From positions 1 to 64,000 of the forward strand of contig CACOAB010000004.1 of the NCBI GenBank assembly GCA_902625125.1: a stretch of DNA of 64,000 bases, given 5' to 3'. Below are positions 50,363-60,301 of this stretch, one piece after another; position 1 is the stretch's first letter; the number at the start of each line of letters is the position of its first letter. Made by a program: the position numbers and the translations under genes. The stretch is from an uncultured Pelagibacteraceae bacterium (GTDB lineage Bacteria > Pseudomonadota > Alphaproteobacteria > Pelagibacterales > Pelagibacteraceae). The notes beneath the pieces were generated by a model. The model saw nothing but the letters and a program-made list of their open reading frames with translations, did not search any database and was not told the origin of the DNA.

Positions 50363-50589
50363 TTTACCTCAGTTGTTATTGATAAAGCATGCAATTCATT
50401 GCCCATCTTACCTTTCAAAGATTTATATACAAGTTTGTGCTGTTCAATTTTACTTAAATTATTAAATTGTGAAGATTTAATAATAGCTGAGTAATGGTTG
50501 TTATCTCCCATCAAATCTTTTATTTCAATCGTAGCATCTGGTATACTGTCTTTGATTAATTTTTCTATCTCTTTAATTGGTAACGGCAT
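50359..50589 (-). CDS. BolA family protein
   Basis: A 76-aa BolA-type protein with the usual partner of a CGFS glutaredoxin next door. VHALSITT-like KMGNELHALSITTEVK holds the conserved His near the C-terminus, and HYSAIIKSSQFNNLSKIEQHKLVYKSLKGKMG is the class signature. The gene is coupled to purL (one-base overlap) and to grxD, as in many alphaproteobacteria. It probably acts in iron-sulfur transfer or iron sensing. Confidence 0.92.
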   Translation of the reverse strand: MPLPIKEIEKLIKDSIPDATIEIKDLMGDNNHYSAIIKSSQFNNLSKIEQHKLVYKSLKGKMGNELHALSITTEVK

Positions 50590-52769
50590 TAGTAATTATT
50601 ATACCATTCGTTATTAATTTTAAATAAATCTTTATTGCTAAATTTTAACTCACCCTCAATTTCAAAATATTCTTTTTGTGTATGACCAATATTTTCATAA
50701 TAAACCTCATTATCTTTTAAAATTTTTTCAACTTTAGAGAGATTAATGGCTTCAATTTCTATAACATATCTAGCTTGATCTTCGCCGAAAAAATACCTGA
50801 GTAAATTAGTCAATTTTTTTGGTTTTTGGATTTTAGCACCGAATTCTGTGTTTATAGACATTTCAGCAAGAGCGGTAATTAATCCTCCGCTTGATATGTC
50901 GTGACATGATAAAACAAAGCTTTCATTTATTAATTTTAATAAACTTTCACCGTTATTTTTTTCATTAAGCAGATTAATCTCAGGCGGCATTCCTTCATTT
51001 AAAGAATAGTTTTCTTTTAAAAAACAACTTTGTTCTAAGTGACCAAAAGTTTTTCCAATTAATATCAATATACTATTTTCTTTCTTAAAATTAAGATTAA
51101 GAGGATATTTTAATTTTTTTATTAAACCAACACCTCCAATTACAGGAGTGGGGTAAATATTTTTTTTATTAGTTCCATTATAAAAAGATACGTTTCCTGA
51201 TACCACAGGGTAGTTTAAAAATTCACATGCCTCTTTAATTCCTTCTAAGCACTCTGCAAATTCTCCCATTATTTCTTTATTCTCTGGATTACCAAAGTTA
51301 AGACAATTAGTTATTGCTAAAGGTTTTGCACCAACTGCTATTAAATTTCTCCAATTTTCACAAACTATTTGTTTTCCACCTGTGAGTGGGTGTGATTTAC
51401 AATAATTAGCTGAAGAGTCCACTGAAACTGCAATAGCTTTATCTTTATTGTGTATTCTAATAATTGCTGCATCTGAGCCTGATTTTAGCGCTGTATCACA
51501 CATAACACTTTGATCATACTGATTAGTTATCCAACTTTTATTTGAATGGTTAGGGCTTGATAAAATTTTTATTAATGCGTCTTCAATCTTGATTTTTTTA
51601 AGATCTTTTAAATTTATTTCTATTTTTTTAGGTTTTTTCTTTATCCATTTTCGATCATATAAAGGAGCTTTAGAAGCCAAAGCTTCAATCGGTATTTCTC
51701 CTTCAGTTTTATTATTATATTTCAATGTGAGATTATTTGTTTTAGTAGTTTTTCCTATGACAACGAAATCTAAGTCCCATTTATCAAAAATTTTTTTTGC
51801 CTCTAATTCTTTTCCATCCTCTAAGATAATCAGCATTCTTTCCTGGCTTTCAGATAGCATGATTTCGTAAGGAGTCATATTTTCCTCTCTGCATGGAATC
51901 TTTTCTAGTTCAAGCTCAATTCCTAAACCTCCTTTTGACGCCATTTCTACACTTGAAGAAGTCAATCCTGCAGCCCCCATATCTTGAATTGATATAATTG
52001 AATTATCTTTCATAAGTTCTAAACAGGCCTCCATCAAAAGTTTTTCAGTAAAAGGATCACCTACTTGAACAGTTGGTTTTTTTTCCTCTGAATTTTCATC
52101 AAATTCAGCAGAAGCCATAGAAGCACCGTGAATTCCATCTCTACCTGTTTTAGATCCAACGTAAACAACTGATTTATTTAAACCCTTCGCTTTTGAGTAA
52201 AAAATTTTGTCTTTTAATGCATGACCTACAGCCATTGCATTAACTAATATATTTTCATTATAAGTTTCGTTAAATTTTGTTTCACCAGCAACAGTCGGTA
52301 TTCCTATACAATTTCCATATCCACCAATCCCCGATACAACACCATTAAGTAAACTTTTAGTTTTAGCGTGCTCTGGCGAACCAAAATGAATCGAATTTAG
52401 CAAAGCAATGGGCCTAGCACCCATTGTAAATACATCTCTTAATATTCCTCCAACCCCAGTAGCTGCGCCTTGGTATGGTTCGATATAAGATGGATGATTA
52501 TGACTTTCAATTTTAAACACTATTGCATCATTATCCCCAATATCAATTACACCAGCATTTTCTCCCGGCCCTTGGATTACTTGCTTACCTTTTGTTGGTA
52601 ATTTTTTAAGATGAATTCTTGAAGATTTATACGAACAGTGTTCGTTCCACATTGCTGAAAATATTCCAAGCTCTAGTAAATTAGGTTCTCTTTTTAATAA
52701 TTTCTTGATATTTTCAAATTCTTCAATTTTTAAACCATGATTTTCTATTATTTTATTTGAAATATTCAT
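50589..52769 (-). CDS. purL: Phosphoribosylformylglycinamidine synthase, large subunit
   Basis: Synthetase of step four of purine synthesis (726 aa, small PurL type that needs PurQ and PurS). [20 protein letters not shown] near residue 43, [20 protein letters not shown] near 90, [18 protein letters not shown] near 265 and [17 protein letters not shown] near 610 are the AIR-synthase-fold motifs. It forms a run with purQ, purS, purC and purB in the same order as in related bacteria. Confidence 0.97.
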   Translation of the reverse strand: MNISNKIIENHGLKIEEFENIKKLLKREPNLLELGIFSAMWNEHCSYKSSRIHLKKLPTKGKQVIQGPGENAGVIDIGDNDAIVFKIESHNHPSYIEPYQGAATGVGGILRDVFTMGARPIALLNSIHFGSPEHAKTKSLLNGVVSGIGGYGNCIGIPTVAGETKFNETYNENILVNAMAVGHALKDKIFYSKAKGLNKSVVYVGSKTGRDGIHGASMASAEFDENSEEKKPTVQVGDPFTEKLLMEACLELMKDNSIISIQDMGAAGLTSSSVEMASKGGLGIELELEKIPCREENMTPYEIMLSESQERMLIILEDGKELEAKKIFDKWDLDFVVIGKTTKTNNLTLKYNNKTEGEIPIEALASKAPLYDRKWIKKKPKKIEINLKDLKKIKIEDALIKILSSPNHSNKSWITNQYDQSVMCDTALKSGSDAAIIRIHNKDKAIAVSVDSSANYCKSHPLTGGKQIVCENWRNLIAVGAKPLAITNCLNFGNPENKEIMGEFAECLEGIKEACEFLNYPVVSGNVSFYNGTNKKNIYPTPVIGGVGLIKKLKYPLNLNFKKENSILILIGKTFGHLEQSCFLKENYSLNEGMPPEINLLNEKNNGESLLKLINESFVLSCHDISSGGLITALAEMSINTEFGAKIQKPKKLTNLLRYFFGEDQARYVIEIEAINLSKVEKILKDNEVYYENIGHTQKEYFEIEGELKFSNKDLFKINNEWYNNY

Positions 52770-52770
52770 T

Positions 52771-53448
52771 TTAATTTATCAAACTTGAGAACAAATTTAC
52801 TCCATCCTTGTTAGCAATCATCTCATCTACCATCCGCTCTGGATGAGGCATCATTCCTAAAATATTCTTATTGTCATTAAAAATTCCAGCAATATTATCA
52901 AGAGATCCATTAGGATTACAATTATTGTTTATATTTCCTTTTTCATCGCAATATCTAAATGCAATCAAATTCTCACTTTTTAATTTTTCTAAATGTTTAA
53001 CATCTGTAAAATAGTTTCCTTCGTTGTGAGCAATATTAATTTTTAAAATTTGATTACTTTTATACTTATTTGTAAATTTAGTGTTGCTATTAAAAACTCT
53101 AATATGAATATCTTTATTAATAAATTTTAAATTCTTATTTCTCAATAATGTCCCCTTAAGAAGACCTGTTTCAGTCAAAATTTGAAATCCATTACAAATT
53201 CCTAAAATTAAACATCCTGATTTAGCAGCTTTAATAACTTCATCAATTATTAGAGATTTACCTGCAATAGCTCCAGACCTTAAATAATCACCATAAGAAA
53301 AACCGCCTGGGATAACTATTAAATCAGATTTTGGTAGCGTAGTTTCTTTATGCCAAACCATTTGATTTTTAAATTGCATTCTCTCAAGGGCTACGGCAAT
53401 ATCTCTGTCACAATTTGATCCTGGAAACACTATTACAGTTGATTTCAT
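52771..53448 (-). CDS. purQ: Phosphoribosylformylglycinamidine synthase, glutaminase subunit
   Basis: Glutamine amidotransferase (225 aa) that feeds ammonia to Pur[20 protein letters not shown] opens it; the nucleophile Cys is in [18 protein letters not shown] near residue 85, and the His-x-Glu partner is in [12 protein letters not shown] near 205. It starts one base into the purS stop and is followed by purL after a single base. Confidence 0.96.
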   Translation of the reverse strand: MKSTVIVFPGSNCDRDIAVALERMQFKNQMVWHKETTLPKSDLIVIPGGFSYGDYLRSGAIAGKSLIIDEVIKAAKSGCLILGICNGFQILTETGLLKGTLLRNKNLKFINKDIHIRVFNSNTKFTNKYKSNQILKINIAHNEGNYFTDVKHLEKLKSENLIAFRYCDEKGNINNNCNPNGSLDNIAGIFNDNKNILGMMPHPERMVDEMIANKDGVNLFSSLIN

Positions 53449-53687
53449 TAAATTTTAGTAATTTTATAGTTTTCGATAATTAGATTAACTAAAAGTTTCT
53501 TACACATTTCATCAATTTTTTTTTCAGCCTCTAGTTGATTCTCTTCATCAACTTCGATTTCAAAATGTTTACCTTGTCTTATGTTTTTTAGGTAATCCAT
53601 ACCCATGTTAATCAAAGTATTTTGAACAACTTTTCCTTGTGGATCTAACACATCTTTTTTAAGAGTTACTGTAACAGAAAATTTCAA
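53448..53687 (-). CDS. purS: Phosphoribosylformylglycinamidine synthase, PurS subunit
   Basis: A 79-aa subunit that ties PurQ to PurL. SVTVTLKKDVLDPQGKVVQN and RQGKHFEIEVDEENQLEAEKKIDEM are the family features. It sits between purC and purQ and shows that the complex is of the three-part Gram-positive/alphaproteobacterial type. Confidence 0.95.
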   Translation of the reverse strand: MKFSVTVTLKKDVLDPQGKVVQNTLINMGMDYLKNIRQGKHFEIEVDEENQLEAEKKIDEMCKKLLVNLIIENYKITKI

Positions 53688-53688
53688 A

Positions 53689-54480
53689 TTACTTTTTTTT
53701 AAATTTTATTGGAATTGTTTTGCCAAAATTTACTTCACTGATATTAGTTTCTTCAGGCATAATTCCTAATCTTCTTGCTACCTCCTGATATCCCTGAATA
53801 ATATTACCCAAATCTTTTCTGAATCTATCTTTATCTAATTTTTTTTCAGTTTTTGAGTCCCAGAGTCGACATGTATCTGGGCTAATTTCATCTGCTAATA
53901 ATATTTCATTCTTCTCAGTATCTTTATTCCAGGCCTTACCGTACTCAATTTTAAAGTCTACAAGTTTAATACCTATTCCTCTGAACATACCTAGTAATAA
54001 ATCGTTAATCCTTAAAGTCATTTTATCAATTTCACAAATTTCTTTTTCAGAAGCCCAACCAAATGTAAAAATATGTTCTTTTGAAATTAAAGGATCATCT
54101 AACTCATCCTTTTTAAAACAATATTCTAAAAGTGGATTTTCTAAAACTGTTCCTTCAGGTATACCAAGTCTTTTGGTTAAAGAACCGGTAGCGATATTTC
54201 TTACAATAAACTCTATGGGGAAAATTTCAGCTTTTCTAATAAGTTGCTCTCTCATATTCAACCGTTTTATAAAGTGTGTATTAATTCCGCATTGAGCAAG
54301 ATTTGTTAAAATATACTCTGAAATTCTATTATTTAGAACACCTTTGCCCTCTACACTTGCTTTCTTAAGATTATTAAAAGCTGTAGCGTCATCTTTAAAA
54401 TGTTGAATAACTAAATCTTTATCTTTTGTTTCATAAAGAATTTTAGCTTTACCTTCGTATAGTTTTTTACCTTTATTCAT
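53689..54480 (-). CDS. purC: Phosphoribosylaminoimidazole-succinocarboxamide synthase
   Basis: SAICAR synthetase (263 aa), which adds aspartate to CAIR. LYEGKAKILYET near residue 6 is the nucleotide start, KKASVEGKGVLNNRIS the next motif, FPIEFIVRNIATGSLTKRLG near 97 and ADEISPDTCRLWD near 205 the substrate motifs. One base separates it from purS and four from purB. Confidence 0.96.
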   Translation of the reverse strand: MNKGKKLYEGKAKILYETKDKDLVIQHFKDDATAFNNLKKASVEGKGVLNNRISEYILTNLAQCGINTHFIKRLNMREQLIRKAEIFPIEFIVRNIATGSLTKRLGIPEGTVLENPLLEYCFKKDELDDPLISKEHIFTFGWASEKEICEIDKMTLRINDLLLGMFRGIGIKLVDFKIEYGKAWNKDTEKNEILLADEISPDTCRLWDSKTEKKLDKDRFRKDLGNIIQGYQEVARRLGIMPEETNISEVNFGKTIPIKFKKK

Positions 54481-54484
54481 TAGA

Positions 54485-55780
54485 TTATTTTTTTAGGCTT
54501 CTATTAAAAATTATATTAATTTTTTTTGTATGGTAACTAAAATTAAAGAGTTTTTTTAGTTTATTAACAGGTATTTTGTTTGTAATTTTTTTGTCAGATA
54601 TAATTTTGTCATAAAATGAAGTGTTTTCTTTCCATGCTTGCATCGCATTTTTTTGAACAATCTTGTAAGACTCTTCTCGAGTAAAACCTATGGAAGTCAA
54701 TTCTAAAAGAATTCTTTGTGAAAAAAAAATGCCATTAGTTAAGTTAAGATTTTTTTTCATATTTTTTGGGTAAATATTTAAATTTTTTACAACGTTGCTC
54801 AACCTATGAAGAGCAAAGTCCAAAGCGATTGTTGTGTCAGGCCCAATGTTTCTCTCAACTGCTGAGTGAGATATATCTCTTTCATGCCACAAAGCAACAT
54901 TTTCTAAAGCTGGTATAACACTTGATCTAATTAACCTTGCTAGACCGGTTAAGTTTTCACTTAGAATAGGATTTTTTTTGTGTGGCATTGCAGAAGAACC
55001 TTTTTGTTTTTTTCCAAAAAATTCTTCAACTTCTAAAACTTCTGTTCTTTGAAGGTGTCTTATCTCTATAGCAAATCTTTCTACTGAACTAGCAATAATA
55101 CCTAACGTTGAAAAATATTGAGCATGTCTATCTCTTGGTATTATTTGTGTTGAAATTGGTTCAATACTTAATTTGAGTTTTTGCGCAACGTATTTCTCGA
55201 CTTTTGGATCCACATTTGCAAAAGTTCCAACAGCACCAGAGATTGCACAAGTTGAAATTTCTTTTATAGAGTTTTGTAGACGTTTTTTATTTCTGAGAAA
55301 TTCTTGGTAGAAAGTTAACATTTTTAAACCAAATGTTATAGGTTCAGCGTGGATCCCATGACTTCGTCCAATACATAAAGTGTATTTATGTTTTACGGCT
55401 TGTTTTTTTATGGATTGAAGTAATTCATTTAAATCCTTTAGTAAAATTTCACCTGACTGTTTTAATTGAAGATTAAAACAAGTGTCTAACACGTCTGAAG
55501 AAGTCATTCCTTTATGTAAATACCTTGCTTCTTTACCGGCACGTTCAGTAATAGATGTAAGAAAAGCAATTATGTCATGTTTTACTTTGCTCTCAATTTG
55601 TAGAATTCTTTTAGGATTTATTTTAGCTTTAGATTTGACTTTTTTTACAACTCCTCTAGGTATTATTTTTAGCTTTTCCATTGCTTCAGCGGCAGCTAAT
55701 TCAATACTAAGCCAAATAGAATATCTGTTATAATCTTCCCAAATACTTTTGATTTCTTTCCTTGAGTATCTTGCAATCAT
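54485..55780 (-). CDS. purB: Adenylosuccinate lyase
   Basis: Fumarase-fold lyase (431 aa) acting at two steps of purine synthesis. EARYLHKGMTSSDVLDT near residue 85 and IGRSHGIHAEPITFGLK near 140 hold the catalytic His residues; the flexible signature is GSSAMPHKKNPILSENL near 265. It heads the purBCSQL order on the minus strand, nine bases after map. Confidence 0.96.
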   Translation of the reverse strand: MIARYSRKEIKSIWEDYNRYSIWLSIELAAAEAMEKLKIIPRGVVKKVKSKAKINPKRILQIESKVKHDIIAFLTSITERAGKEARYLHKGMTSSDVLDTCFNLQLKQSGEILLKDLNELLQSIKKQAVKHKYTLCIGRSHGIHAEPITFGLKMLTFYQEFLRNKKRLQNSIKEISTCAISGAVGTFANVDPKVEKYVAQKLKLSIEPISTQIIPRDRHAQYFSTLGIIASSVERFAIEIRHLQRTEVLEVEEFFGKKQKGSSAMPHKKNPILSENLTGLARLIRSSVIPALENVALWHERDISHSAVERNIGPDTTIALDFALHRLSNVVKNLNIYPKNMKKNLNLTNGIFFSQRILLELTSIGFTREESYKIVQKNAMQAWKENTSFYDKIISDKKITNKIPVNKLKKLFNFSYHTKKINIIFNRSLKK

Positions 55781-55788
55781 TATTTTTT

Positions 55789-56547
55789 TTAATTTGTTAA
55801 GCTACTAGGTAAGGTAAAAATTTCATACCCATCATTAGTTACACCTATTGTATGTTCAAATTGTGCTGACAATGATTTATCTTTTGTTACCGCAGTCCAA
55901 CCATCTTTTAATGTTTTTGTCTCAAATTTACCAAGGTTTATCATTGGTTCAATAGTAAAAATCATACCTGATTTAATCTTTTCACCTGTTCCCTTCTTTC
56001 CGTAGTGAAGAACGTTTGGCTCTAAGTGAAATGACTTGCCAATTCCATGCCCACAAAAATCTTGAACAACCGAAAAACCATTTGACTCTACATGACTTTG
56101 AATTTCTGAACCAATATCTCCTAGGAATACCCCGTCCTTTACAACTTTAATTGCTTTCATCATTGCTTCGTAAGTAGTTTGTATCAATTTTTCTGCTTTA
56201 ATTGAAACTTCACCAACCTTAAACATTCTACTAGTATCACCATGCCAACCTTCCTTAAATGCCGTGACATCAACGTTCATTATATCACCATTTCTTAAAA
56301 TTTTATCTGACGGTATTCCATGACAAACAACATGATTTACTGATGTGCAGCAAGACTTTGGAAAACCCCGATAAAACAAAGGTGCAGAATAAGCTTTATG
56401 ATCGTGAATAAATTCATAACAAGTTTTATCAATTTGATCCGTAGAGATACCTGGTCTAATAATTTTGCTCACTTCGTCTAATGCTCCAGCTGCTATCGAT
56501 CCAGCTATTCTGGTTTTTTCAAAAGCCTCTTTAAAATTTTCACTCAT
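55789..56547 (-). CDS. map: Methionine aminopeptidase, type I
   Basis: Removes initiator methionine (252 aa). The five metal ligands are visible: Asp in NVDVTAFKEGW and in HGDTSRMF, His in GHGIGKSFHLEP, Glu in FTIEPMINLG and Glu in SAQFEHTIGVT. Cys-containing KSCCTSVNHVVCHGIP precedes them. It begins one base after sfsA and leads into purB. Confidence 0.96.
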   Translation of the reverse strand: MSENFKEAFEKTRIAGSIAAGALDEVSKIIRPGISTDQIDKTCYEFIHDHKAYSAPLFYRGFPKSCCTSVNHVVCHGIPSDKILRNGDIMNVDVTAFKEGWHGDTSRMFKVGEVSIKAEKLIQTTYEAMMKAIKVVKDGVFLGDIGSEIQSHVESNGFSVVQDFCGHGIGKSFHLEPNVLHYGKKGTGEKIKSGMIFTIEPMINLGKFETKTLKDGWTAVTKDKSLSAQFEHTIGVTNDGYEIFTLPSSLTN

Positions 56548-57243
56548 TTAATTCTTCAGTCTTATTTTTCTATTGAGTTTTATTCCTTTTGATGAAAATT
56601 TACAATCATAGCAGAGGATATTTAATTTGTTTTTAACAGCTTTAGTTAAGGCATCGGCATAATCTGAGTCTATATCTTTTGCTATTTTGAATGAATTACA
56701 ATCATCCCTTTGAATTAAGAAAAGAATAAAAATTTTGTAATTTTTTTTACTAGCTTTTTTAAGCTCATTAATATGCTTTAATCCTCTAGTCGTTATAGAA
56801 TCAGGAAATTCTGCTAGTTTATTTTTCCTAGAAAGAGTTACATTCTTAACTTCAATAAAAGCTTTATTTTTTTTAGATGTTACTAAAAAATCAAATCTTG
56901 TGTTAGCTCCAAATTTTGTTTCCGGTTTAATCTCCAGGATGTTACTAAATTCTCTAATCAAATTATTTTCAAGAGCATGATGCACTATTTTGTTTGTTGA
57001 ATGAGTATTTACACCAACTTTCGAATTACCATCTTCTATAATTTCCAAAGTATATTTTAACTTTCGATTTGGATTATTTGATTGACTAATCCATACTTTA
57101 TTACCTTTTTTCAAAAGTCCCATCATAGAACCAGTGTTAGGACAATGTGCTGTTACTATTTGGTTATTTAATTTTACATCAACAAAAAAACGCTTGTATC
57201 TTTTTACAAACAGTCCTGGTATTAATTTATTTTTAAAAATCAT
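56548..57243 (-). CDS. sfsA: SfsA family protein (DNA/RNA-binding nuclease-like)
   Basis: A 231-aa SfsA protein: KRYKRFFVDVKLNNQIVTAHCPNTGSM near residue 13 is the OB-like DNA-binding part, and FDFLVTSKKNKAFIEVKNVTL near 120 holds the PD-(D/E)xK-like nuclease core (Asp, Glu, Lys). SfsA was named after a sugar-fermentation phenotype, but its real role is uncertain. It stands first of the minus-strand run leading to map and the pur genes. Confidence 0.93.
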   Translation of the reverse strand: MIFKNKLIPGLFVKRYKRFFVDVKLNNQIVTAHCPNTGSMMGLLKKGNKVWISQSNNPNRKLKYTLEIIEDGNSKVGVNTHSTNKIVHHALENNLIREFSNILEIKPETKFGANTRFDFLVTSKKNKAFIEVKNVTLSRKNKLAEFPDSITTRGLKHINELKKASKKNYKIFILFLIQRDDCNSFKIAKDIDSDYADALTKAVKNKLNILCYDCKFSSKGIKLNRKIRLKN

Positions 57244-57260
57244 ATATATTTATAACTTTA

Positions 57261-58019
57261 ATGAGCAAGAAAATAAAAAAAATTAATTCAGGCATTTTAA
57301 TAATTGGAAATGAGATACTTTCAGGCCGAACACAGGACAAAAACGTTGCATTCATATCAAATTGGCTGAATTCAAAATGCGGAATTTCAGTTAATGAAGT
57401 AAGAATTGTTCCAGATGAAGAAAAAATAATTATAAAAAATGTTTTAACTTTTTCGAAAAAGTTTAATTATGTTTTCACTACTGGAGGAATAGGCCCTACA
57501 CATGATGATATTACAGCAAAATCAATTTCGAAAGCTTTCAAAGTTAGATATGAGTACCATAAACAAGCTTATGCAATTTTAGAAAAGTATTATGGTAAAA
57601 AAAAATTCAATGACGGAAGAAAAAAAATGGCAAAAATGCCAAGTGGATCTAAATTAATTTATAATCCGTCTAGTGCAGCTCCGGGTTTTATTACCAAGAA
57701 TGTAATATCATTACCTGGAGTACCATCTATCCTTAGCTCTATGATTGAAAATTGCAAAAAATATTTAATAAAAGGACTGAAAACACATAGTCAAACAATT
57801 AATCTTTTTACTGTAGAAAGTAATATTTCTAAAGAATTAGGTCTTATACAAAAAAGATATAAAAAAAATGTTGATATAGGAAGTTATCCTTTTTTTAGAC
57901 TTGGAAGAATAGGTGTTGCAATTGTTACTAGATCAATCTCGAAAGCGAAATTGAAAAGTGTTAACAAAGATTTATTAAAATTAGTTAAGCGAAAAAAGAT
58001 TGAAATCTTAAAAACCTAA
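57261..58019 (+). CDS. Molybdopterin-binding domain protein (CinA N-terminal-like)
   Basis: A 252-aa protein with the MoCF_biosynth fold: SGILIIGNEILSGRTQDKNVAFIS opens it and FTTGGIGPTHDDITAKSISKAF near residue 75 is the signature. NPSSAAPGFITKNVISLPGVPSIL follows. It matches the N-terminal half of CinA without the PncC nicotinamide deamidase domain. The second half may be elsewhere or missing. It is close to the GT9 gene, with a 4-base overlap of the 3' ends. Confidence 0.83.
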   Translation: MSKKIKKINSGILIIGNEILSGRTQDKNVAFISNWLNSKCGISVNEVRIVPDEEKIIIKNVLTFSKKFNYVFTTGGIGPTHDDITAKSISKAFKVRYEYHKQAYAILEKYYGKKKFNDGRKKMAKMPSGSKLIYNPSSAAPGFITKNVISLPGVPSILSSMIENCKKYLIKGLKTHSQTINLFTVESNISKELGLIQKRYKKNVDIGSYPFFRLGRIGVAIVTRSISKAKLKSVNKDLLKLVKRKKIEILKT

Positions 58020-58969
58020 ATAAGATTATAAACTTCATCTACAGATATTGACTCTATATCTTTTGTCCCATGTAATTTTTTACTATCTAGTATTTTAACA
58101 TAACTGTTTTTTGGCGCAAATTTTTCAGAGTCTGTTGGACCAAACAATACAATCATCGGAATATTTGCTAATCCCATCATATGCATTACACCATTATCAA
58201 TAGATATAGCTTGATCCAATCTTGAAGATAAAGCAGTTACAAGAGCCGGACAAGACAAATCAGATTTGGTTTCAGGAAACAAGGCTCCAGGAACTTGATT
58301 TTTAATTTTTTCAATTATGTGTTCCTGACTCTTTTCAATAAAAAATACTGGAATTTTATTTTTAATCAATGATTTATTTGCAAGAGAAATAAATTTATAA
58401 ATAGACCAACTTTTTTTTCTATATTCATTTCCTTGAGTTATTGAAAAACCTATATAATTTGATTTTGGAAGTAGTTTTTTTGCTTCATTAAGTAAATTTT
58501 TGGGTAGTTTACTATAATTAAAGTTTATATTTTTTATTTTTTCATCTAAAAATATATTAAGATTACTTAAATGATCTTTTGAATTATAAGTTACTTTTTT
58601 GGTTGAGAACAAATTTCCATAAGTAGTTGAATAAAAATGATTATGGGGAATTCTCTTTAAAATTAGAGAATTTCTAATCTTTGATTGAAGATCTATAATC
58701 AAATCAAATTTCTCGCTATTATTTTTTTTAAAATTTTTTTTAACGAATAAAAAATGCCACCATCTAAAACCAAAATATCTTAAATTTAGTTCAAGGGTCT
58801 CTACACTAATATTGTATTCTTTTAATTTCCCCGCAAAATGATTGGAATGAGCGCCTAAATAAAAAATTTTAGAGCGTCTATAATGATTTTTAAGACTTAA
58901 AATTAAAGGAATGATTTGTATAGAGTCACCTAAGCCACCGCCAGAATTATAAATTAAGATTTTTTTCAT
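58016..58969 (-). CDS. Glycosyltransferase family 9 (heptosyltransferase-like)
   Basis: Second GT9 protein in the window (317 aa). KILIYNSGGGLGDSIQIIPLIL is the N-terminal motif, and SIDNGVMHMMGLANIPMIVLFGPTDSEKFAP near residue 255 is the donor-binding part. It would act in lipopolysaccharide core assembly. The N-terminal GG motif, GGGLGDS, is more glycine-rich than in the first copy. A tandem repeat lies about 50 bases upstream of its start. Confidence 0.82.
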   Translation of the reverse strand: MKKILIYNSGGGLGDSIQIIPLILSLKNHYRRSKIFYLGAHSNHFAGKLKEYNISVETLELNLRYFGFRWWHFLFVKKNFKKNNSEKFDLIIDLQSKIRNSLILKRIPHNHFYSTTYGNLFSTKKVTYNSKDHLSNLNIFLDEKIKNINFNYSKLPKNLLNEAKKLLPKSNYIGFSITQGNEYRKKSWSIYKFISLANKSLIKNKIPVFFIEKSQEHIIEKIKNQVPGALFPETKSDLSCPALVTALSSRLDQAISIDNGVMHMMGLANIPMIVLFGPTDSEKFAPKNSYVKILDSKKLHGTKDIESISVDEVYNLI

Positions 58970-59013
58970 TGATTTTTTATACTTTAACTGAAGCTAGACT
59001 GGAAGATAACTTT

Positions 59014-59067
59014 AAACCTTTAAAATCCTTGTGTATTAATAAACCTTTAAAATCCTTGTGTATTAAT
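59014..59067. repeat. Two exact 27-bp tandem repeats
   Basis: The unit contains TTAAAATCCTTGTGTATTAA and occurs twice head-to-tail without a mismatch, at 59014-59040 and 59041-59067. Its centre TTAAAATCCTTG is identical to 12 bases over the anticodon of the tRNA-Leu gene 1.3 kb downstream, and its end merges into the 35-bp direct repeat. It sits in the divergent gap before the GT9 and sulfotransferase-like genes. Confidence 0.85.
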
Positions 59068-59089
59068 ATATGAACAATAACAATAAAAA
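59055..59089. repeat. Left copy of a 35-bp direct repeat flanking the sulfotransferase-like gene
   Basis: CTTGTGTATTAATATATG, then AACAATAACAATAAAAA. The right copy at 60267-60301 differs at one base only (G to T). The two copies enclose a single gene and stand in the same orientation. Confidence 0.85.
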
Positions 59090-59122
59090 AGATAAAAATT
59101 ATCTATATAAGATTAAATAATT

Positions 59123-60139
59123 ATGTATAAAAATTTATCAATAGTCTTTTATTTCTTCATAACTTTATCTTTTTTTTCAATAAATGCTCAATCAGAAATT
59201 ATAGGTGAATTAATTACTAATAAAGCTGATAAAGTTCAAAAAGGAAATATTGGGCTGGTTGATACCTACAACAAAAGAATTATAGAGATTGACAATAAAG
59301 GTAAAGTTATTTGGAAAAAAGAAATCCCTGGAAAATTTAAGAATGCGGAATGGAACGCAGGTGCTGATATAGAATGGCTGCCTGAAACTGACACATTTTT
59401 AATTGTAGCACCAAAAAAAGGTTTTTTTGAAATCAATAGAAAAGGCAAAGTATTAAATTCATGTAAGAATAAACATATTAGTCATGATCTGGATAAATTA
59501 GATGATGGTTCATTTATTTTTGTAAATGGTTGGGATTTGAAAGGAGAAAGAAATCCAATCATAACAAAAGTTACCAATGATTGTAAAATATTATTGTCAA
59601 AATCAGAAGATTTCTTTGATATGGACAAGACTAATCTTAATCCAAGATATGCAATGGACAAAGCTAACCTACACTCAAATTCTATAAGAATTCTTGAAGA
59701 TGAAAGTATTATGGTAAGTGTAAGAAATTATGACCAAGTAGTGGTTATCAAAAATAACAAAATTATAAAAAGATTTAAAAATGCTATAGGGGCACACGAT
59801 CCTTCAGAAGTTTATAATGAAAATGGTAATAATTTTTTTTATTATCTAGATAGAAATAGACCACCTAATATAAATAAAAGGAATTTTGACAATGTTGAAG
59901 ATGGTCCAAAAATAATGTGGTCTATTCCTGAGCCACATGGAAAAAAGTCACCTTGGATTCCACTTAGAACTCTAGAAAAGCTTGAAAATGGGAATTGGTT
60001 AGTTACAGGTTCACAAAGAATTGGACAAGTTACTAATGATGGAGAATTAGTTTGGGAACTAAACTTACCAGAATTTAGACATCAAAATGATAGAAATAAT
60101 GATAAAACTTATATCTATAAAGTTGCATTCATTAACTAA
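59123..60139 (+). CDS. Secreted arylsulfotransferase-like beta-propeller protein
   Basis: A 338-aa protein with a signal peptide (LSIVFYFFITLSFFSINAQS). The body is a propeller-like array: GNIGLVDTYNKRIIEIDNKGKVIWKKEIPG, EWNAGADIEWLPETDTFLIV, NLHSNSIRILEDESIMVSVRN and NGNWLVTGSQRIGQVTNDGELVWEL. The HSNSIRIL- and NGNW-type strings recall the arylsulfotransferase (ASST/Arylsulfotran_2) family, where a His carries the sulfate. The call is tentative, and the protein may be a non-catalytic PQQ-like repeat. It is enclosed by direct repeats and has no coupled neighbour. Confidence 0.62.
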   Translation: MYKNLSIVFYFFITLSFFSINAQSEIIGELITNKADKVQKGNIGLVDTYNKRIIEIDNKGKVIWKKEIPGKFKNAEWNAGADIEWLPETDTFLIVAPKKGFFEINRKGKVLNSCKNKHISHDLDKLDDGSFIFVNGWDLKGERNPIITKVTNDCKILLSKSEDFFDMDKTNLNPRYAMDKANLHSNSIRILEDESIMVSVRNYDQVVVIKNNKIIKRFKNAIGAHDPSEVYNENGNNFFYYLDRNRPPNINKRNFDNVEDGPKIMWSIPEPHGKKSPWIPLRTLEKLENGNWLVTGSQRIGQVTNDGELVWELNLPEFRHQNDRNNDKTYIYKVAFIN

Positions 60140-60266
60140 TAAAAATCATACCCTCAAGAATTAGTAAATCTTATTTGGAAATAAACCTAACTTATCGTCC
60201 ATATAAAATATGGGAAGACTTGGAGATAGAGCCGAAAAAATAATTTTTTTTTACTTCTTTAACACT

Positions 60267-60301
60267 CTTGTGTATTAATATATTAACAATAACAATAAAA
60301 A
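60267..60301. repeat. Right copy of the 35-bp direct repeat, just before tRNA-Leu
   Basis: Ends ten bases before the tRNA-Leu acceptor and matches the left copy at 34 of 35 bases. TTAACA at 60259 and TATTAA inside the repeat would make a fair promoter for the tRNA, so the repeat may be part of the tRNA-Leu promoter region. The gap 60140-60266 otherwise shows no gene; a 22-codon ORF starting at ATGGGAAGACTTGG is present but unsupported. Confidence 0.8.
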
